The position numbers and the translations under genes were made by a program. This document shows, piece by piece, positions 11,001-22,079 of a DNA stretch of 64,000 nucleotides (position 1 is the stretch's first letter; every line of letters starts with the position of its first letter). The stretch is taken from contig JABMCL010000047.1 in assembly GCA_018857735.1 (NCBI GenBank), forward strand, positions 1,419,501 to 1,483,500, in the 5' to 3' direction. Source of the DNA: Alviniconcha marisindica (Eukaryota > Mollusca > Gastropoda > Provannidae). Below the pieces are notes generated by a model. The model saw only the letters and a program-made list of their open reading frames with translations, was not told the DNA's origin and ran no database searches.

Positions 11001-13599
11001 CCACTGCTGTGCTAGCCTACTGGCCCAACTACTTTATGCCTACTGGCCTGACTGCTTTCTGCCTAGCCTTGCCACTGCTGTGCTAGCCTACTGGCCTGCT
11101 TTCTGCCTAACCTTGCCGCTGCTGTGCTAGCCTACTGGCCTGCTTTTGCTCTCTTGCCTAGCCTTGCCGCTGCTGTGCTAGCCTACTGGCCTGACTGCTT
11201 TCTGCCTAACCTTGCCGCTGCTGTGCTAGCCTACTGGCCTGCTTTCTGCCTAGCCTTGCCGCTGCTGTGCTAGCCTACTGGCCTGCTTTCTGCCTAACCT
11301 TGCCGCTGCTGTGCTAGCCTACTGGCCTGACTGCTTTCTGCCTAACCTTGCCGCTGCTGTGCTAGCCTACTGGCCTGCTTTCTGCCTAGCCTTGCTGCTG
11401 CTGTGCTAGCCTACTGGCCTGACTACTTTATGCCTAGCCTTGCCACTGCTGTGCTAGCCTACTGGCCTGCTTTCTGCCTAACCTTGCCGCTGCTGTGCTA
11501 GCCTACTGGCCCAAAGAGGCAGCAATGCTGTTGCAGAAAACTGCCTGCTCAAGTTCAAAAGGCTGTATATTTTCATATAAAGCACACACTTGTTTAAGTT
11601 TTAAATATGAAATGACAAATGGATGCTGATCTGAATTATGCTACTTGAGTACTTTGAGTTTGTTTGGTGTATACGTTGTGTTTTACCAAACATGCAACCT
11701 TGTTCGTATGGCACCATGCAAACATGAAACACAGTGCATTGCACCATTGTGTGAACTTGGTTCATGTACGGAAAAGTCGTGCCATAGTCATTAGATTCTT
11801 AAGCAGAACTTGATTTCTGAATGCTGTTGCTGCCATTATGAGTCATGTAAGCCAGGGGCCTGCAAAACTTCTTCACATGTAACTGTCCTTTTTCTGGACA
11901 CTTGGGCTCACATTTCACACAAAAATGGTTGCAAAAGGCCAGATGGTCACACAATAGCTGTTCATTCAGTCTAAATGGAACAAAAACCCTGGAGGGAAAG
12001 GAAGTTTTGTACCTTCAGCTGACTGTAGCTTGTTCACAAGTAACCCAGTCACAAGCCAGGCATCACTGTTACAAGTAACATGTTACATGTATACAAGTAA
12101 GCTGGCCCAGAGTATTAGGGTGTAACTGACTCAGGTGCGATAGCATGTTGTGACATGAGTTGCTGCCTGATGGCAAGCAAATATTCTCCAGGGTCTCCCC
12201 TCATTTGCATCAGTCAATTTTGTTTCCTTGCAACTGGTTGTGATTTAAGTGTAAATGCATGGACATTGATTACCTGCATGCACAGTCAACTGGGGACCTG
12301 TCAGTGGTTAATATTGTCATTTGTCACTGATGATGTAAGTGCAAGTGCATGGAAACTGATTACCAGTACACACTGGCACAGCTGGAAACCTCTGACAATA
12401 GTTAACGTATTCATGGTCACCTGTTAGTTCTAAGACTGAGCTAGCTTTTTATGGTTGTATGTTAGTTCTAAGACTGATCTAGTTTTTTTTCTTTTTCTAA
12501 TTTCAGGCGTGTTTCAAGTCAGCAACCCAAGAAATTTTGCAAAAAGGTATAGTGTAGTTTCAGTATTGGTGACAGAGAGTACAATATCATATTCATAGAG
12601 GTGTTGATTGTAGAGACGTGTTAAACTTTTCTTTAGAAAATGTTGTTACTCTTTAATACAGTCATTTGTCGTAACCAAAGAAATTGACTCCCATTCAAAG
12701 AACTACTGTAATTTTTGGACTGTTGTCATAACCAAAGAAATTGACTTACATTCAAAGAACTATTGTAATCTTTGGACTGTAAAGTGATACTTTTCTCCTA
12801 AAATTTTACACCTGCACTTTTTATTAAGTAGCACCTTGTCTGTGAAAAAATTCAGCACACAGGTTTTAAAAAAAAGAATGATGATGACTGTTTTGAGCCC
12901 AAATTGGTTGTCAGATCAGACTGAAACAGAAATAGCATACCTTGGCAAACTGATCAGTGATATTTTCTAGGCAATCAACAGAGAACACAACCCGAGAAAT
13001 GGGATTTGAAATGACTTGATCCTGCTGTCTAGTCATACTGTCAGCATGCAGAAGCACATACTTGAAGGTGGAAGATTATGAACCCAAAAACAACATTGAC
13101 ATTGAATACTGAATGAGAAACAATGACGTCAGCCTCAATTTTAACTTTTTCTTGTTACCATTATTACCAAGTCCAACAGCTGAGAATTGGGAAAGCTGTG
13201 TGTCATCTGCTGCAACATTTATCTTTGAAAAATAATGCTCCGGCCCACCCCATAATATTTATATCCATACATTTTTGTACTATGTGCATGGATTAAAGTG
13301 TGCTATACTTATTGTTGAATATCGTGTTTTCTGAACGCTGCTGCATGATTGATTCATTTATCTTTGGCAGAAACCTGATTGATTCATTTATCTTTGACTG
13401 AAACCTGATTGATTCATTTATCTTTGGCTGAAACCTGATTGATTCATTTATCTTTGTTTGCAGAATACGCATTCAGTCCAGGATGTGGGATGCTTGTCTG
13501 GTGATAGATGGAGGAATGTCTTTCAAATTCAATGATGGTGCGGTTGCAACATTTGAAATTGCAAAGGACAATGCCATCAGAACTGTGGAGTTTGAGTGA
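3210..13599 (+). CDS. NADK2: NAD kinase 2, mitochondrial
   Basis: Phosphorylates NAD+ to NADP+ in the mitochondrial matrix (family knowledge). There are nine coding exons: 3210-3500, 4583-4671, 5565-5735, 7003-7092, 7617-7850, 8374-8525, 9825-9965, 12507-12546 and 13464-13599 (TGA 13597-13599). They total 447 aa against 442 in human. All introns are GT-AG and all phases close. The N-terminus is basic and nearly free of acidic residues up to about residue 19 (MCITKAVVSRYLLKH), which fits a mitochondrial presequence. The frame is closed by TGA just upstream of 3177, so ATG 3210 is the first in-frame start. Landmarks: FKPKRVVVLTKMTRYEYE; the GGDGT nucleotide motif at 156-160; NTDPEK at 179-184; LNEVFVGESLSS around 280-291; SVDDGPREKQKSSG, then CTGTGSSSW at 316-324; WDACLVIDGG near the C-terminus. 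Introns hold minisatellites listed separately; intron 3 (5736-7002) contains short duplications but no exon that I could support. Confidence 0.96.
4035..4195 (+). repeat. Dispersed repeat family B, copy 1
   Basis: Starts in an (AAT)n run, then about 150 bp containing gcgctcacat, acatattaac and a gtagagcatagtcctacc stretch. A second copy at 26022-26146 in the same orientation is close to 90% identical by eye, so this is an interspersed element. It lies in NADK2 intron 1. Confidence 0.8.
4990..5054. repeat. (TC)n microsatellite, NADK2 intron 2
   Basis: About 32 uninterrupted TC dinucleotides. Nothing else is recognised in intron 2 (4672-5564) apart from ordinary AT-rich sequence. Confidence 0.95.
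6385..6580. repeat. Two-copy duplication in NADK2 intron 3
   Basis: A segment beginning atctttgtcagtgcctg and containing aataaaagttt occurs at about 6391 and again at about 6517. The phrase ataaggggttg appears at about 6452 and again just upstream of the exon 4 acceptor (about 6960), so part of this intron is a duplicated copy of the sequence that abuts exon 4. Confidence 0.7.
8044..8214. repeat. 57-bp x3 tandem repeat, NADK2 intron 5
   Basis: Three copies start at 8044, 8101 and 8158 (period exactly 57), each opening with an aacctgaaagca-like word. The period is a multiple of three, so several frames stay open across it, but nothing suggests that it is translated. Confidence 0.88.
8703..9670. 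repeat. 79-bp minisatellite derived from NADK2 exon 6 donor
   Basis: The phrase catgggtcag recurs at 8814, 8893, 8972, 9051, 9130, 9209 and 9288, an exact 79-bp period. More degenerate units precede it (about 8735) and follow it (about 9444, 9546 and 9642). Each unit reads gtgacatcctc..catgg|gtcag...ttctctgcttt. This parallels the genuine end of exon 6 and the start of intron 6 at 8508-8560 (gtgacatcctcaagattg|gtcag...cttttctgcttt). The array is therefore an amplification of the exon 6/donor boundary. Confidence 0.88.
10105..11512. repeat. Large ~44-bp minisatellite, NADK2 intron 7
   Basis: About 30 head-to-tail units contain the near-invariant core ctgctgtgctagcctactgg, separated by variable tgcctaaccttgcc / tgcctagccttgcc spacers. 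Indels between units change the phase, so it does not encode a continuous peptide. No similarity to an adjacent exon is visible. A GCTAGC palindrome occurs in almost every unit. Confidence 0.97.
12215..12490. repeat. Short duplications upstream of NADK2 exon 8
   Basis: About 100-bp two-copy repeat (gtgcatgg-a-actgattacc words at about 12255 and 12345), followed by a 38-bp two-copy repeat (gttagttctaagactga at 12424 and 12462) just before the exon 8 acceptor. A 59-bp x2 repeat (aaccaaagaaattgact) follows exon 8 at about 12672-12785 in intron 8. Confidence 0.8.
13347..13463. repeat. 30-bp x4 repeat carrying the NADK2 exon 9 acceptor region
   Basis: gattgattcatttatctttg starts at 13347, 13377, 13407 and 13437 (period 30). 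The last unit ends in ttgtttgcag, the genuine acceptor of exon 9. The first unit ends in ttggcag|aa, an acceptor-like decoy 90 bp upstream, while the two middle units have lost the AG (ttgactg and ttggctg). Confidence 0.93.
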
Positions 13600-13689
13600 A
13601 CTTTAGGAAACTGTTTGCAGTAATGAGTGTGTTGTTGTGCAAGTTAACCAAGACTGTTGATGGTCTCAGGGTTGTCACAATCTGAAACA

Positions 13690-13830
13690 GAATGAGGCCT
13701 GTGGAATCGACAAACAAGAGCGTTGATTAACGCTTGAAAGGCATCACACAAAGACCTGAGTTGCCTACAGTAACTCTTACCTGGCATGCGAGTATATGAC
13801 TTAGTGCCAAAAGGTGCGCAAATGGGGGTC
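13690..13830 (-). repeat. Dispersed repeat family A, copy 1 (NADK2 3'UTR)
   Basis: Shares taacgcttgaaaggcatcac, aaagacctgagttg and acttagtgccaaaaggtgcg with copies at 16015-16290 (opposite strand) and 50283-50420, and with a short fragment at 63300-63365. It sits inside the probable NADK2 3'UTR, between the stop codon and the candidate poly(A) signal. Confidence 0.8.
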
Positions 13831-13845
13831 CGATTTTTGACTGTC

Positions 13846-13851
13846 AATAAA
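13846..13851 (+). terminator. Candidate NADK2 poly(A) signal
   Basis: AATAAA about 247 bp after the NADK2 stop codon, followed within 30 bases by a TG-rich stretch (tgtgtcttgttgttgc). It is the first canonical hexamer on the coding strand after the stop, and it lies immediately after the family A repeat. Confidence 0.6.
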
Positions 13852-14380
13852 ATCCGTTTCAAACACTGTGTCTTGTTGTTGCTTTGTGTGTGCGTTCATA
13901 ATTGGCAGTATTACAGTGGAAACAATATGAGCTCCAAATCTGGAGCAGCTGGAGAAATATAATTTTTTGAAAGTGAAAAGCGCCACGAAATTCGACCCCT
14001 GAAAATGGACACGCTCACGGTGAGTGCTTTCGATGCTTTCATTCACGTACATGACGAATCAAAACATTACCTCAGTCACCGATTTGCACAGAGGAGATAT
14101 CGCTTTACACAGTGCATATAAAATCGATTATCACTAACTTTTGTTTTTGGAGTTGGAGGCTCCGAAATATCCTTCGGTCGAACGTTATGTGTGTTGAAAT
14201 GTTTCATGACCAGCATCCGCAGACAATCTAGTGAAGAACGGACTTTCTCTTTAGTCGAAACTTTACTCCAGTCACTGTGGTACGTCACTGCATCAGGCGC
14301 CAATGTTTTATTTTACTGCCAAATGTCTGGGTAGTTTTTAAAATATATTTTGCCATTCTTCATAAAATTGTTGCAATAAA

Positions 14381-15859
14381 TAATGTTCAACAACGTATTA
14401 AATTAAACAAGCAAAAGGATTTTTTTTAATAGTTTTGCACTACTTCCGGTCAGCCATGTTATACATCCGGGTCATTTGCTTTTAGCACATGGCCGCATGG
14501 AAGAGACGTTCTGATATGCGAAAGGTGTGTGGTAATATTTTCGAAGACCGTAACGTTCAACTTTATTTAAACGTTCATTGGAGATTTAGTCAAATCTTCC
14601 GGTTATACAATGATATTTATATTGGTTTATGCCGAATCTTTTAAAAGTATTGGAATGTTAGCATACAGAGTGAGTTTTTGTTGCTGTCGATCTAAAGTTT
14701 ATTCAGATGATTTCGAAAATTTGTTTTCACCGAGTTTCTTACAACATGGGTGCGTGTTGAAATCGTAATGTGCGACAGCAGATTGGTTATAAACAGTATA
14801 TTCTGATCATACTCTTTACATTTTTTGCTTGCGCTTAACGCAGTTCGTTTTGTTTACAAACTACGTCTTCAAACAAATCATCATATATGGTAGACAATTC
14901 GTATTTACGCAGGTTAAAGTCGTCAAGTTAGATGTTGAACATTACGATTACAACACGAGCTGTGGAAATAATAACGTTCGACATAATTATAGTGACCATG
15001 CCTGTCTGCCTTCCAGAGTTCTAAAAATGTAAGATGCCGATCTTAATATCATTATTCTTTGGCTGTGATTTTTTTTAGTAATATTTATTACGATTTTTTC
15101 TGTTTATTATTATTAATTCTTTCACTTTTAAATTAACTGTTCAACTATTTTTGTCCTAGGCACCCGAGTCAACATGACCAAGAAACACATGGATGACAGG
15201 CTGCGTGTGTGTTTTCCTGTGACACCCAAAAGCAGCAAAAGTTGCACTCACTCTTACTTGCTCCATTTTCTCTTACAAAACACTTACTTGTTTGTTAAAT
15301 AATAAGTATTATTTATTTTGTTATGAAAAACAAAGTACCATGTCGTCTATTTAACATTATCTATCCACTACAACAAAATTAATGCAGCAAAAACTGTTCA
15401 CATGGAAAGTAGTTATGTGTCTTTATACTCTACTGTAATAAAAAGTTACTGATTTATCATTTTCATCAAGAAACAAACAGCATTGTACATCTTGTTGAAA
15501 TAGTAATGTTCAACATATTTCTTACATCATTTGCTGTTTCTGTCAAGAAAGCTTAAATTTGAGGGGAAAAAATCATCAAATCTTCCTTGTCACATATTGT
15601 TCTATTAAAGAATAACTGTTTATGTTTCAAAATGTGTTGCTTTTTATTCATTTAAAAATGTTCAAGATTGGCTGTATGTTGAACATTAGGTATTGCAACA
15701 AACTATGCGTAGCATGCTGTTCTGTGTGACACAGAACAACAACAGTTTACTTGGTAATACTCATGTGGATCACATCTTGTAAGATCAGTTGGGTTTTCAC
15801 AGTTACTGCATGATTAGCAGCACAGTGATGTGGGTTGTTGTAATGTGTAATGTTCAACA
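14381..15859. repeat. Five exact copies of TAATGTTCAACA
   Basis: Exact 12-mers occur at 14381-14392 (+), 14933-14944 (-), 15504-15515 (+), 15677-15688 (-) and 15848-15859 (+). Related words with C at the fourth base (taacgttcaac near 14549, revcomp near 14176, taacgttcgac near 14966) lie among them. The copies are not embedded in longer shared sequence, so they are not fragments of one dispersed repeat. Function unknown; a binding-site cluster is one possibility. Confidence 0.8.
14489..15302 (+). CDS. Possible small two-exon gene, 61 aa (tentative)
   Basis: ATG 14489, exon 14489-14531 with a good donor (gtgtgtg|gtaata), intron, acceptor gtcctag at 15159, exon 15160-15302 ending in TAA, then AATAAA at 15437-15442. 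The join is in phase and gives a basic peptide starting MAAWKRRSDMRKVC and continuing TRVNMTKKHMDDRLRVCFPV, then TPKSSKSC and a hydrophobic tail. I recognise no homologue. Support is structural only: start, splice pair, stop and poly(A) signal in the right order. It could be chance, a retained piece of a larger gene or a non-coding transcript. It sits within the 12-mer cluster. Confidence 0.25.
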
Positions 15860-16014
15860 TCTTGTCACAAATCACACTGAAAGTCAAATTTCTCAGGAAC
15901 GAAGAGCAGCACTGCCTTCTCCCTTCATTGATGGATGACTTCACATGTGTTCATTCAAAAAATGCATTACTCACTCACATCCTGTCCACTTTATTTTGTA
16001 GTACCTCTGTCCTC

Positions 16015-16290
16015 TTTTCTTGCGCACCTTTTGGCACTAAGTCATATACAAGTACATAAACTCCACCAGAAGTACAGAGCTCCCACCCCTGATAAGCCTA
16101 CAGTTTCTGTGGACAAAGCAACACTCAACCAACCAACAGCCTGGAATTTGAGGATGTACCTCTGGTGGAGTTTATTTACCTTGTATTTATTTGCATGCCT
16201 GGTGAGAGTTACTGTAGTCGAACCGGGTCTTTGCTGTTGTGTTTGTGTGAGGTCATTTGAGTCTAATTAACTCCCCTGTTTGTTGATTTT
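16015..16290 (+). repeat. Dispersed repeat family A, copy 2, with internal inverted repeat
   Basis: Contains cataaactccaccagaagta (about 16055) and, about 100 bp on, its near-inverse tacctctggtggagtttat (about 16157). The element could therefore fold back on itself. It ends in taattaactcccctgtttg, shared with the 63.3-kb fragment. Most likely a non-autonomous DNA transposon or foldback element. Confidence 0.75.
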
Positions 16291-16299
16291 GATCGCAGG

Positions 16300-16740
16300 A
16301 TTTCCTGGACTGCAGGTGGGCTTGTGGTTACCCGATTGCTGGTGGTCTTAGGATTACATGAATGCTAGGTGTTCTCATGCGTACCTGATTGCTGGTGGTC
16401 TTAGGATTACTGGACTGCAGGTGTTCTCAGGGTTACCCGAGTGTTGGTGGTCATAGGATTACCTTGACTCCAGGTCTAATGGTTACCCAGTTGCTGGTGG
16501 TCTTTGGATTACTTGGACTGCAGGCGTTCCTAATTCTTACCCAATTGCTGGTGGTCTTAGGATCACCTGGACTGCAGGTGTTCTCAGGGTTACCTGATTG
16601 CCAGTGGTCTTAGGATTACCTGGACTGTGTGTGGTCTCAAGATGGTCTGAACGCAGGTGGTCTCAAGAGGTACTGGGACTGCAGGTGGTCTTATGGCTAC
16701 ATAGACTGCTAGTGGTCTCAGGGTTACCTAGACTGCATTG
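16300..16740. repeat. ~55-bp minisatellite, intergenic
   Basis: About eight degenerate head-to-tail units with the shared words ggttacc, ttgctggtggtctta and actgcaggtg. Degeneracy is high compared with the intronic arrays, suggesting greater age. Confidence 0.88.
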
Positions 16741-17269
16741 CAGTTTTGCGATTACAAAAAGAGAAGAAGAAAAACAAATAGTGTGGGTTTGCCGAGAAAA
16801 TGTCTCCAGAGTTTTAATCAGTATTTTTGTACTTTACCTCAAGCAGCACAGCCAGCACCTTAGTTGCCAGAGGTCTTAGGCGTTTTCAAATGGTCATGAT
16901 GCTTGTGCTGGGACTCTCTCTTTTCTCCCTTCACTTCAAAGATGAAATTATGCACACAACACTAATGTGGACTGGGAGAGTGTTCTCCTGAATGCTTTCC
17001 GTCCCAGTCTATTCACTAAGTCTGCTGTCACAGCCCGGCGCTGTTAACCAGACACAGGCATGTTTGTGCGCTTTGACACGGTATCACAGTGCAAAAATAC
17101 AGTGTTGCCTGCATGTTAAATGGCAGCAAAACTCAGTGCATAGGAGCATAAGTAGGGAACACACGTACCTGTTGTGGGAACATGCGTACTGGTTGAGGGA
17201 ACGTGTGTGCCTGCTGTCAGATCAGTTGTTTCACGTCATATTAGTCAAAAAAAGAAGAAAGAAATCTAT

Positions 17270-17450
17270 ATATTAGTAAGTTATACTAACTTACTAACAG
17301 GACTATGAACAGTCATTTTAACAGTAGAAGTTATAACAGTATTATACAAAAATGTATATAATATTAAGTTATACTAACTTACCAACAGGACTATGAACAA
17401 TCACTTTAACAATAGAAGTTATAACATCAGTATTATACAAAATATCTCTT
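17270..17450. repeat. ~88-bp x2 tandem duplication, intergenic
   Basis: Two copies starting aagttatactaacttac at about 17278 and 17367, each continuing with caggactatgaaca and agaagttataaca. Confidence 0.88.
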
Positions 17451-19859
17451 ACATTGTTGCAAGCATTAAAGTCCTATTCATTTTTCTAAAATAACTTTTT
17501 GGCCAGTTGTTTTACTGGAACTGCTTTAGAGCAGTGCCTTGAACTCTACACAAAGAAGAGTATCAAGCCAATTGAATTATCTGCTCCATTTGTCTGTGAG
17601 CCATTGGTTCGACATTCCAGCACACCCAGATTCAGTTCATAAAATGATTGTGTGGTCTGTATTTAGATATGCTCATTTGACTGGAATCATATGTGCTGTC
17701 ACTGCTCAGTTACTGGCTTTCTGATCACAGGCAGCCTAGAGTATTGAGAAGAAGAAGAAACAAGCTCCAAGCACCAAGACCATTTCAAAACAGGACTATG
17801 ACAGTATTTGTGTTTACATGTGACTGGCACATTTCCATGGCACAGTACAGTTGTTTTGGGGTTGTTGGTTTTTTTCACTTACGATTTTTTTAAATCATGT
17901 GTGTGGTGGCACTGAAATGCAGAAGGTGGAGGGAAACTATGAGTTACTCTTTTTCTCTTCTGTGGTTTCAGTCACTTGTGCTGTGTTTTTGATGCTAGCC
18001 GAATAACTTCAGCATAACACCTACGTAGGGAATACGCATAGACTGGACCTTTGTAAGGTGGAAAATATCTTCATTCTTTGCCTTCACATTTCATGTCTGT
18101 ATTTGTTTGTAAAACTTTTTTTCTTTTTCTTTTTGGGGGGGGGGGGGGGTTCCTACCCTGAGCTAGTTGACTGGCTAAAAGCATCATTGCTATTATCATC
18201 ATCATCACTAATACGTGGTGAAAGGCAGCTTGTTTCTGTTGTTCATTTTTCTCTCCTAGGATGCTGTATCTTGGTGCATTGCTGCTGGCCGGTAGCATTT
18301 AAAACTGGCCATTTCATAACAGCTATCCATTGGACTGTATTCCCTCAAGGACTTCACATTACTATAACGCATGCACTGCGTTGATTCAGTAAACATTGAT
18401 TAGTGGATATACTCCAAACACGGTAAGTAAGTAACTTGGTGTTTTAGTACTTTTACGGTCTGTCAACCATTACGGTTATATTAGGGCGACTCCAAACACA
18501 GACACAAAAGGTTCTTGTGTCCAGGTGACTGGTGAGTTTTAATATATAATAATAATAATAATAAAAGTATTTTTAAAGCACAAAATCTTGTCCCTAGAGA
18601 CTATTCTAAGTGCGCACACACACAGTTCAAACAGTGAAGGGTGGTGACTAGACTTAATGAATCATGGCATAATTTTAATAGGCACAGACTCGTTAGGTGT
18701 TATGTTCAGGTTAATCTGCTTGCTGTGTGATTTATGCACATTAAAAAAAATTCCGTTGGCAATTACCTGCCTGTGCAGGATACAGTGTGGTTGAGTTTTG
18801 CTGTTCCAACAAAGGAGTGTTAACGTGTTCCATTTTTAACAAGTAATCACAGAGTGGTATGATGTGTATGTATGGGGGTTTGTCACGTCCCTTCAGCTCC
18901 TAGGTTCACTTTTTTGTTTTTGTCTGTTTGCAGTGGGTCTGTTTTTGGAAGTACTGTGATGCATGTCAGTATCAATCTTAAAAGGATGTGTTTTAAGTTG
19001 GTATAAAGACACTGAAATTAACAACTAACACTTGTACTACAGCAAATTCAAAAGAACTTGTCAGCAAGGAAACTATACACCATTCTTCCCCAGTGTCTAG
19101 GTATTGTACCCGTAAAACATTCTGCTGTATTAGTCTCAGATGTCCATTTGAAGTAGGCAGTGATGGAGATTTCTACTTTTTTGATGATTTCTGCTCCAGA
19201 AGAAAGGCTGGAGAGGTTTGGTGTCCTCTCCCCTGTCTGGAAATTCAGGGCTGTTACTTGATTCCCCTATCCCGTCTCCTCTTTGGTTTTTCTGCCTAGT
19301 CCTTTTTGTTCTTTCTGTTTTGTCATTTTTCTGCTAATGGTCCATTCTCCTGACTTTTTGCCAGAAAACCTCTGAACATTTTTGTTAGGAGTAAGACTTT
19401 TTTTATATGGCTCTTGTTGAGCAGCTAGGAGATGGTAGTTGGTATGTGCAGCTTGCTTGGCACTGATGTTTGCCATTATGCACTAATATAACATTTCTTA
19501 ATTTCTTATCGTACCTGTCCATTCCTTTTTGTATATTTTTCTTTAATGCCGTATCCTTAAATTAGAATAGCCGACGATACCAGCATGTCCTAGCCTTATG
19601 TGCTCTTTTAACAGGGGTAATACTGAAGCGACTCACTCTTAGAAAATTTGTGTTTGATGTTTGTGTATGCATGTTTTTTATGTTTGCGTAGGGACTGGTT
19701 TTGTGGACTGACTTGAGAAAAGGTTTATGTATGAGAGGAGTTTCAAAAGATGAATTTGCTTATGATAGAGTTTGATTGTCCTGAGGTGACCCTGTGTAGT
19801 TGACAGGGCATTAAAATCCAGCTACTGACAAGCTGATGATGTGTGACTGTGAGTGGGAT
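17451..19859. other. Intergenic, no gene seen
   Basis: No exon with supporting splice sites was recognised. Holds a poly(dG) run at 18137-18150, an (AAT)n run at about 18547-18562 and otherwise unique AT-rich sequence. Confidence 0.5.
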
Positions 19860-19879
19860 GCTTGTTTTTATGCTCCCTG

Positions 19880-20095
19880 CAAAAAGAAGGGTGGGATAGT
19901 TTGCTTGGTAGGGAGTCCAAAGAAAAAGCCAGGCACAACACTGCTGTGGGTTCGAGTCCCCAGTGTCACAAAGGACTTTTCTCCCAGTCAGCTTCCAGTG
20001 CAGGCTCGTAATTAGTCTTAGAGTAACAATATCCCTACAGCCCCCATGTGCAGTCACATGCATCAACATCTGTGTACACATTAAAAATCCCAAAC
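19880..20095 (+). repeat. SINE-like element with pol III box B
   Basis: GGTTCGAGTCCCC at 19949-19961 matches the tRNA internal promoter box B consensus. No cloverleaf surrounds it, so this is a tRNA-derived SINE remnant, not a tRNA. Downstream text (ctgtgtacacattaaaaatc) resembles SINE body/tail sequence of molluscs as I remember it. Confidence 0.55.
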
Positions 20096-20229
20096 AGTGG
20101 CAGCCTTACCACTGAACACACAAAAATGCAACACATGCTGGCAGGAATGGGTACCACTACACTACTGGCTGCTGTGCCTTACCGTGATAAGGTTACCCAG
20201 ATTTTTGCAACAACGAAGTAGTAAAAACA

Positions 20230-20400
20230 ACGGAGAGAAAAAAAACTTTGGGGGGTATACTGGAATCGTTGTGTCCATCTATCCTTCTGCCTGTCCTGTT
20301 GGTGTGTCCAGAAGAAATTGTATAAACCGCTCAGCCCTTTGTAACCAAACTTGGTATGGTGGTGCATCAGTCAGGTGAAATGTCACGTGGGGAAAAAATG
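20230..20400. repeat. Dispersed repeat family C, copy 1
   Basis: Shares gtccagaag...gtaacca and acttggtatggtggtgca with 21430-21510. The second locus continues with ggtcaaggtcacag-type words (21540-21700) frequent in mollusc interspersed repeats. Confidence 0.6.
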
Positions 20401-21329
20401 GCATAGTGGCAGGAGAGTCTGAAGTGGTTTATTGTTTGTTTTGACATCAGTTATAAAGAGCTTGGAGTTGTGCTGTGATAATGGTTAAGCGTACTTGTTT
20501 GGAAGGTGCTAGCTCTGTGTGCAGTGCTAGGTGGGTACATCCCAAATCTGCATTCGCACACTCCCCGTTTTGTCCACAGTAGCATTCTACATAATTCTGT
20601 AGAGAATCCTACTTGCAAGTTATGGAGGAAGCATACGCACACAGACTGGTAAGCACTGGACTTGTACAGACGTGGACAGAATAATGGTGTCCCTGTCATC
20701 ACAGAGTAATCAGCACAAACAAACACGTTACTTCTTTGGTGCAGTTTACTCTCAGGGTCTCGTTCCATATTCTGGTTGTATAAGATCTCTGCTCCACTGA
20801 GTGGTACTGGTAGCCGTAAACTGACTGAGCAGAATGATCAATTCCATAATAGTCTACAGCACACTGAAGATTGGTCATTCTAGCTCTGGCGTTAGAATAG
20901 AACTGTAGTGTTTTTGTTATTATCAGCCAGAATGTATGACAAATGAGCCAGAATGGTTGTAGAAAATTAATCTGCCATTATCTTAAATCTGACCTGATTC
21001 ATGTAAGTATCATATGTGTGTTTCAGAACCAGAGAACATTTTACTTCATTATGTTGATAAAAGGACTGAGATTTAGCATGTATGTACATTCTGTTTACAG
21101 CACTAGATGTGTAAGTTGCAGTGCTTGATATCTTTTGCCTTATGCACCATGTTGGTGTATTGCTTATTGGGGAAGAGAATGTATCCTTTCATTTGGCACA
21201 TGTTCTGCCATCACAGTTGTCTTTTTTCGCAAACATTATTTGGAAACACTGGATGCCTCAAATGATTAAGCCTGTTGTAAACACACCTTTACAGATGATA
21301 CGAAACTTGCAAAACTGTTGAATTTATTC

Positions 21330-21780
21330 ACAGCAATTCCCAACCTTTCAGCCAGCCTCATTTTGCCTGTGTTATTAATTATAACCCCAGAGTTGGTTGG
21401 TGTGGAGGGTGGTATGCTGGATCACCCTGTCTGTCTGTCTTTACAGGCTTTGTCCAGAAGGTATCTTCTTGTAACCATACTTGGTATGGTGGTGCAGCAT
21501 CATGAGCCAGGGTGTCACACAAAAAACTTGAGTTGCTATCTTTAAGGTCACAGTCACAGTGACAGGTTTAATAATCAAAATATGACTAACGATTCTTTTC
21601 CAGCCAAACATAATTTGGTGGTAGATCGTCATAAGCTGGAGCATCTCGTGAAAAGATTGGCTTTCGTTGTTCAAGGTCAAGGTCACAGCAAAAGTTAAGA
21701 ATTTCACCTAATGTTTGTCTGGACAACGTATCTTTCGTAACCCCAAACGTGTCCGTAACGTTCACAGTGCAGGCAGGCAG
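21330..21780. repeat. Dispersed repeat family C, copy 2
   Basis: Starts near ctgtctgtctttacagg, includes acttggtatggtggtgca, then two degenerate internal units ending in aaggtcacagtcacagtg and aaggtcaaggtcacagc. No coding sequence visible. Confidence 0.6.
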
Positions 21781-22079
21781 AAAAAACATCAGGCCACACA
21801 AAAGGCCTCAATAGGTCCGTCAGTAAGATGGAGTGTAATAGACTCTTGAAAGCAGGTGATTGGCACAGGCCATCTATGGGGCTCTTTCGGCACACTTCAG
21901 GCTCTCCCACCCCCACCCCTTCCACTGACGCCTTCCTGGTTGATTGTGTGGCTAACTCCAACCCTTTGATTGTGTGGCTAACTCCGACCGTGTGTGTTCC
22001 CCCACGCTGGTGTTCTCAGTTCAGTGCTCACTACAGTGACTGGACTGCTGGTGATGCCAGGTGTTTGAAAAGCTTTAAA

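Noticed and set aside
19949..19961. tRNA gene
   Set aside because: A box B match is present but no box A at the right distance and no cloverleaf; read as a SINE remnant.
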